Notes under the pieces: model-generated
The model's database searches: none
Told to the model about the DNA's origin: nothing
What the model saw: the letters and a program-made list of their open reading frames with translations, nothing else
NCBI RefSeq assembly: GCF_014843005.1
Contig: NZ_JACYXM010000004.1
Span: 188,530-252,529 of the forward strand
Source of the DNA: Rhodanobacter sp. DHG33
GTDB taxonomy: Bacteria > Pseudomonadota > Gammaproteobacteria > Xanthomonadales > Rhodanobacteraceae
DNA: 64,000 bases
Reading direction: 5' to 3'
Position numbers and translations under genes: made by a program
Shown here: positions 63,857-64,000 of the stretch, in pieces
Position numbering within the stretch: position 1 is the first letter of the stretch
Layout: each line of letters begins with the position of its first letter

Positions 63857-64000
63857 ATGCAGCTCGATCAGGTCAAGGCGATCATCACCGGCGGCGCCTC
63901 CGGTCTCGGCCACGCGGTGGCACAGCATCTCGTCGCCCATGGCGCCAAGGTGGCGCTGTTCGACGTCAATGAGGAAAAGGGCCAGGCCGCCGCCAAGTCG
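63857..64000 (+). CDS. Short-chain dehydrogenase/reductase, N-terminal part (cut by window end)
   Basis: The first 48 residues of an SDR oxidoreductase, cut by the window edge. The Rossmann motif is AIITGGASGLGHAVA (TGxxxGxG), followed by VALFDVNEEKGQ, with the Asp that selects NAD(H) over NADP(H). ATG 63857 gives the usual N-terminus (MQLDQVKAIITGG, as in 3-hydroxyacyl-CoA dehydrogenase-like SDRs); an in-frame ATG at 63824 is also possible. Confidence 0.87.
   Translation, partial: MQLDQVKAIITGGASGLGHAVAQHLVAHGAKVALFDVNEEKGQAAAKS

Overview
The window looks like chromosomal DNA of a GC-rich gammaproteobacterium, most likely a Xanthomonadales member of the Rhodanobacteraceae type (Dyella, Rhodanobacter, Luteibacter, Frateuria). 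This rests on the recC-recB-recD order, a split class II ribonucleotide reductase, an E. coli-type L-lactate dehydrogenase, the murJ-ribF-ileS-lspA-ispH block, and a proteobacterial lasso-peptide locus. The genus is an inference from gene content; no marker gene settles it.

Layout. 1-6.8 kb: the end of recC, then recB and recD in overlapping frames (DNA break repair), followed by tRNA-Thr(CGU). 7-9 kb, minus strand: tsaB (tRNA t6A modification) and lldD. 9.0-9.6 kb has no gene but carries a diverged inverted-repeat element. 9.6-13.5 kb: a GFA-fold protein, two DoxX-like membrane proteins, a secreted Lys/Ala-rich protein and a secreted serine hydrolase.

13.7-23 kb is the most interesting part: a complete lasso-peptide system that appears undescribed. 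A GntR-type regulator precedes a 46-aa precursor with predicted core GSGVPLNETIGRQNELGISE (Gly1-Glu8 ring). Next come a fused recognition/protease B protein and a lasso cyclase C. Converging on them are a secreted S9-family isopeptidase and a TonB-dependent receptor. Two duplicated XRE regulators stand divergent to the receptor. The 15-bp palindrome CTACG-N5-CGTAG occurs twice in the receptor/regulator intergenic region and once before the second regulator. There is no D-type ABC transporter and no FecI/FecR pair, so the locus is of the receptor/isopeptidase type but with a different apparent control layer.

23-30.7 kb is accessory: an Lnt/nitrilase-like membrane protein with TetR, an FAD monooxygenase divergent from a PadR regulator, and a membrane LytTR regulator with a secreted CocE-type hydrolase. 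Several of these intergenic regions hold clear palindromes.

30.9-34.6 kb, minus strand: nrdJa, then a histone-H1-like gene, then nrdJb, with a terminator between the H1-like gene and nrdJb. 34.9-42 kb, plus strand: a DegQ-type protease, a phosphate-binding-like/LysM fusion, a HAD phosphatase, and M17 and M1 aminopeptidases.

42-58 kb, minus strand, is a long housekeeping block: murJ, ribF, ileS, lspA, ispH, mltB, rlpA, dacA-type carboxypeptidase, ybeD, lipB, lipA, prc. It covers envelope assembly, isoprenoid and flavin synthesis, and lipoylation. 58-64 kb: rpsT with a TTG start and good promoter and terminator, a three-gene ECF sigma operon, a second secreted serine hydrolase, two GNAT acetyltransferases around a DUF1801/YdeI protein, an RcnB-like protein, and the start of a short-chain dehydrogenase.
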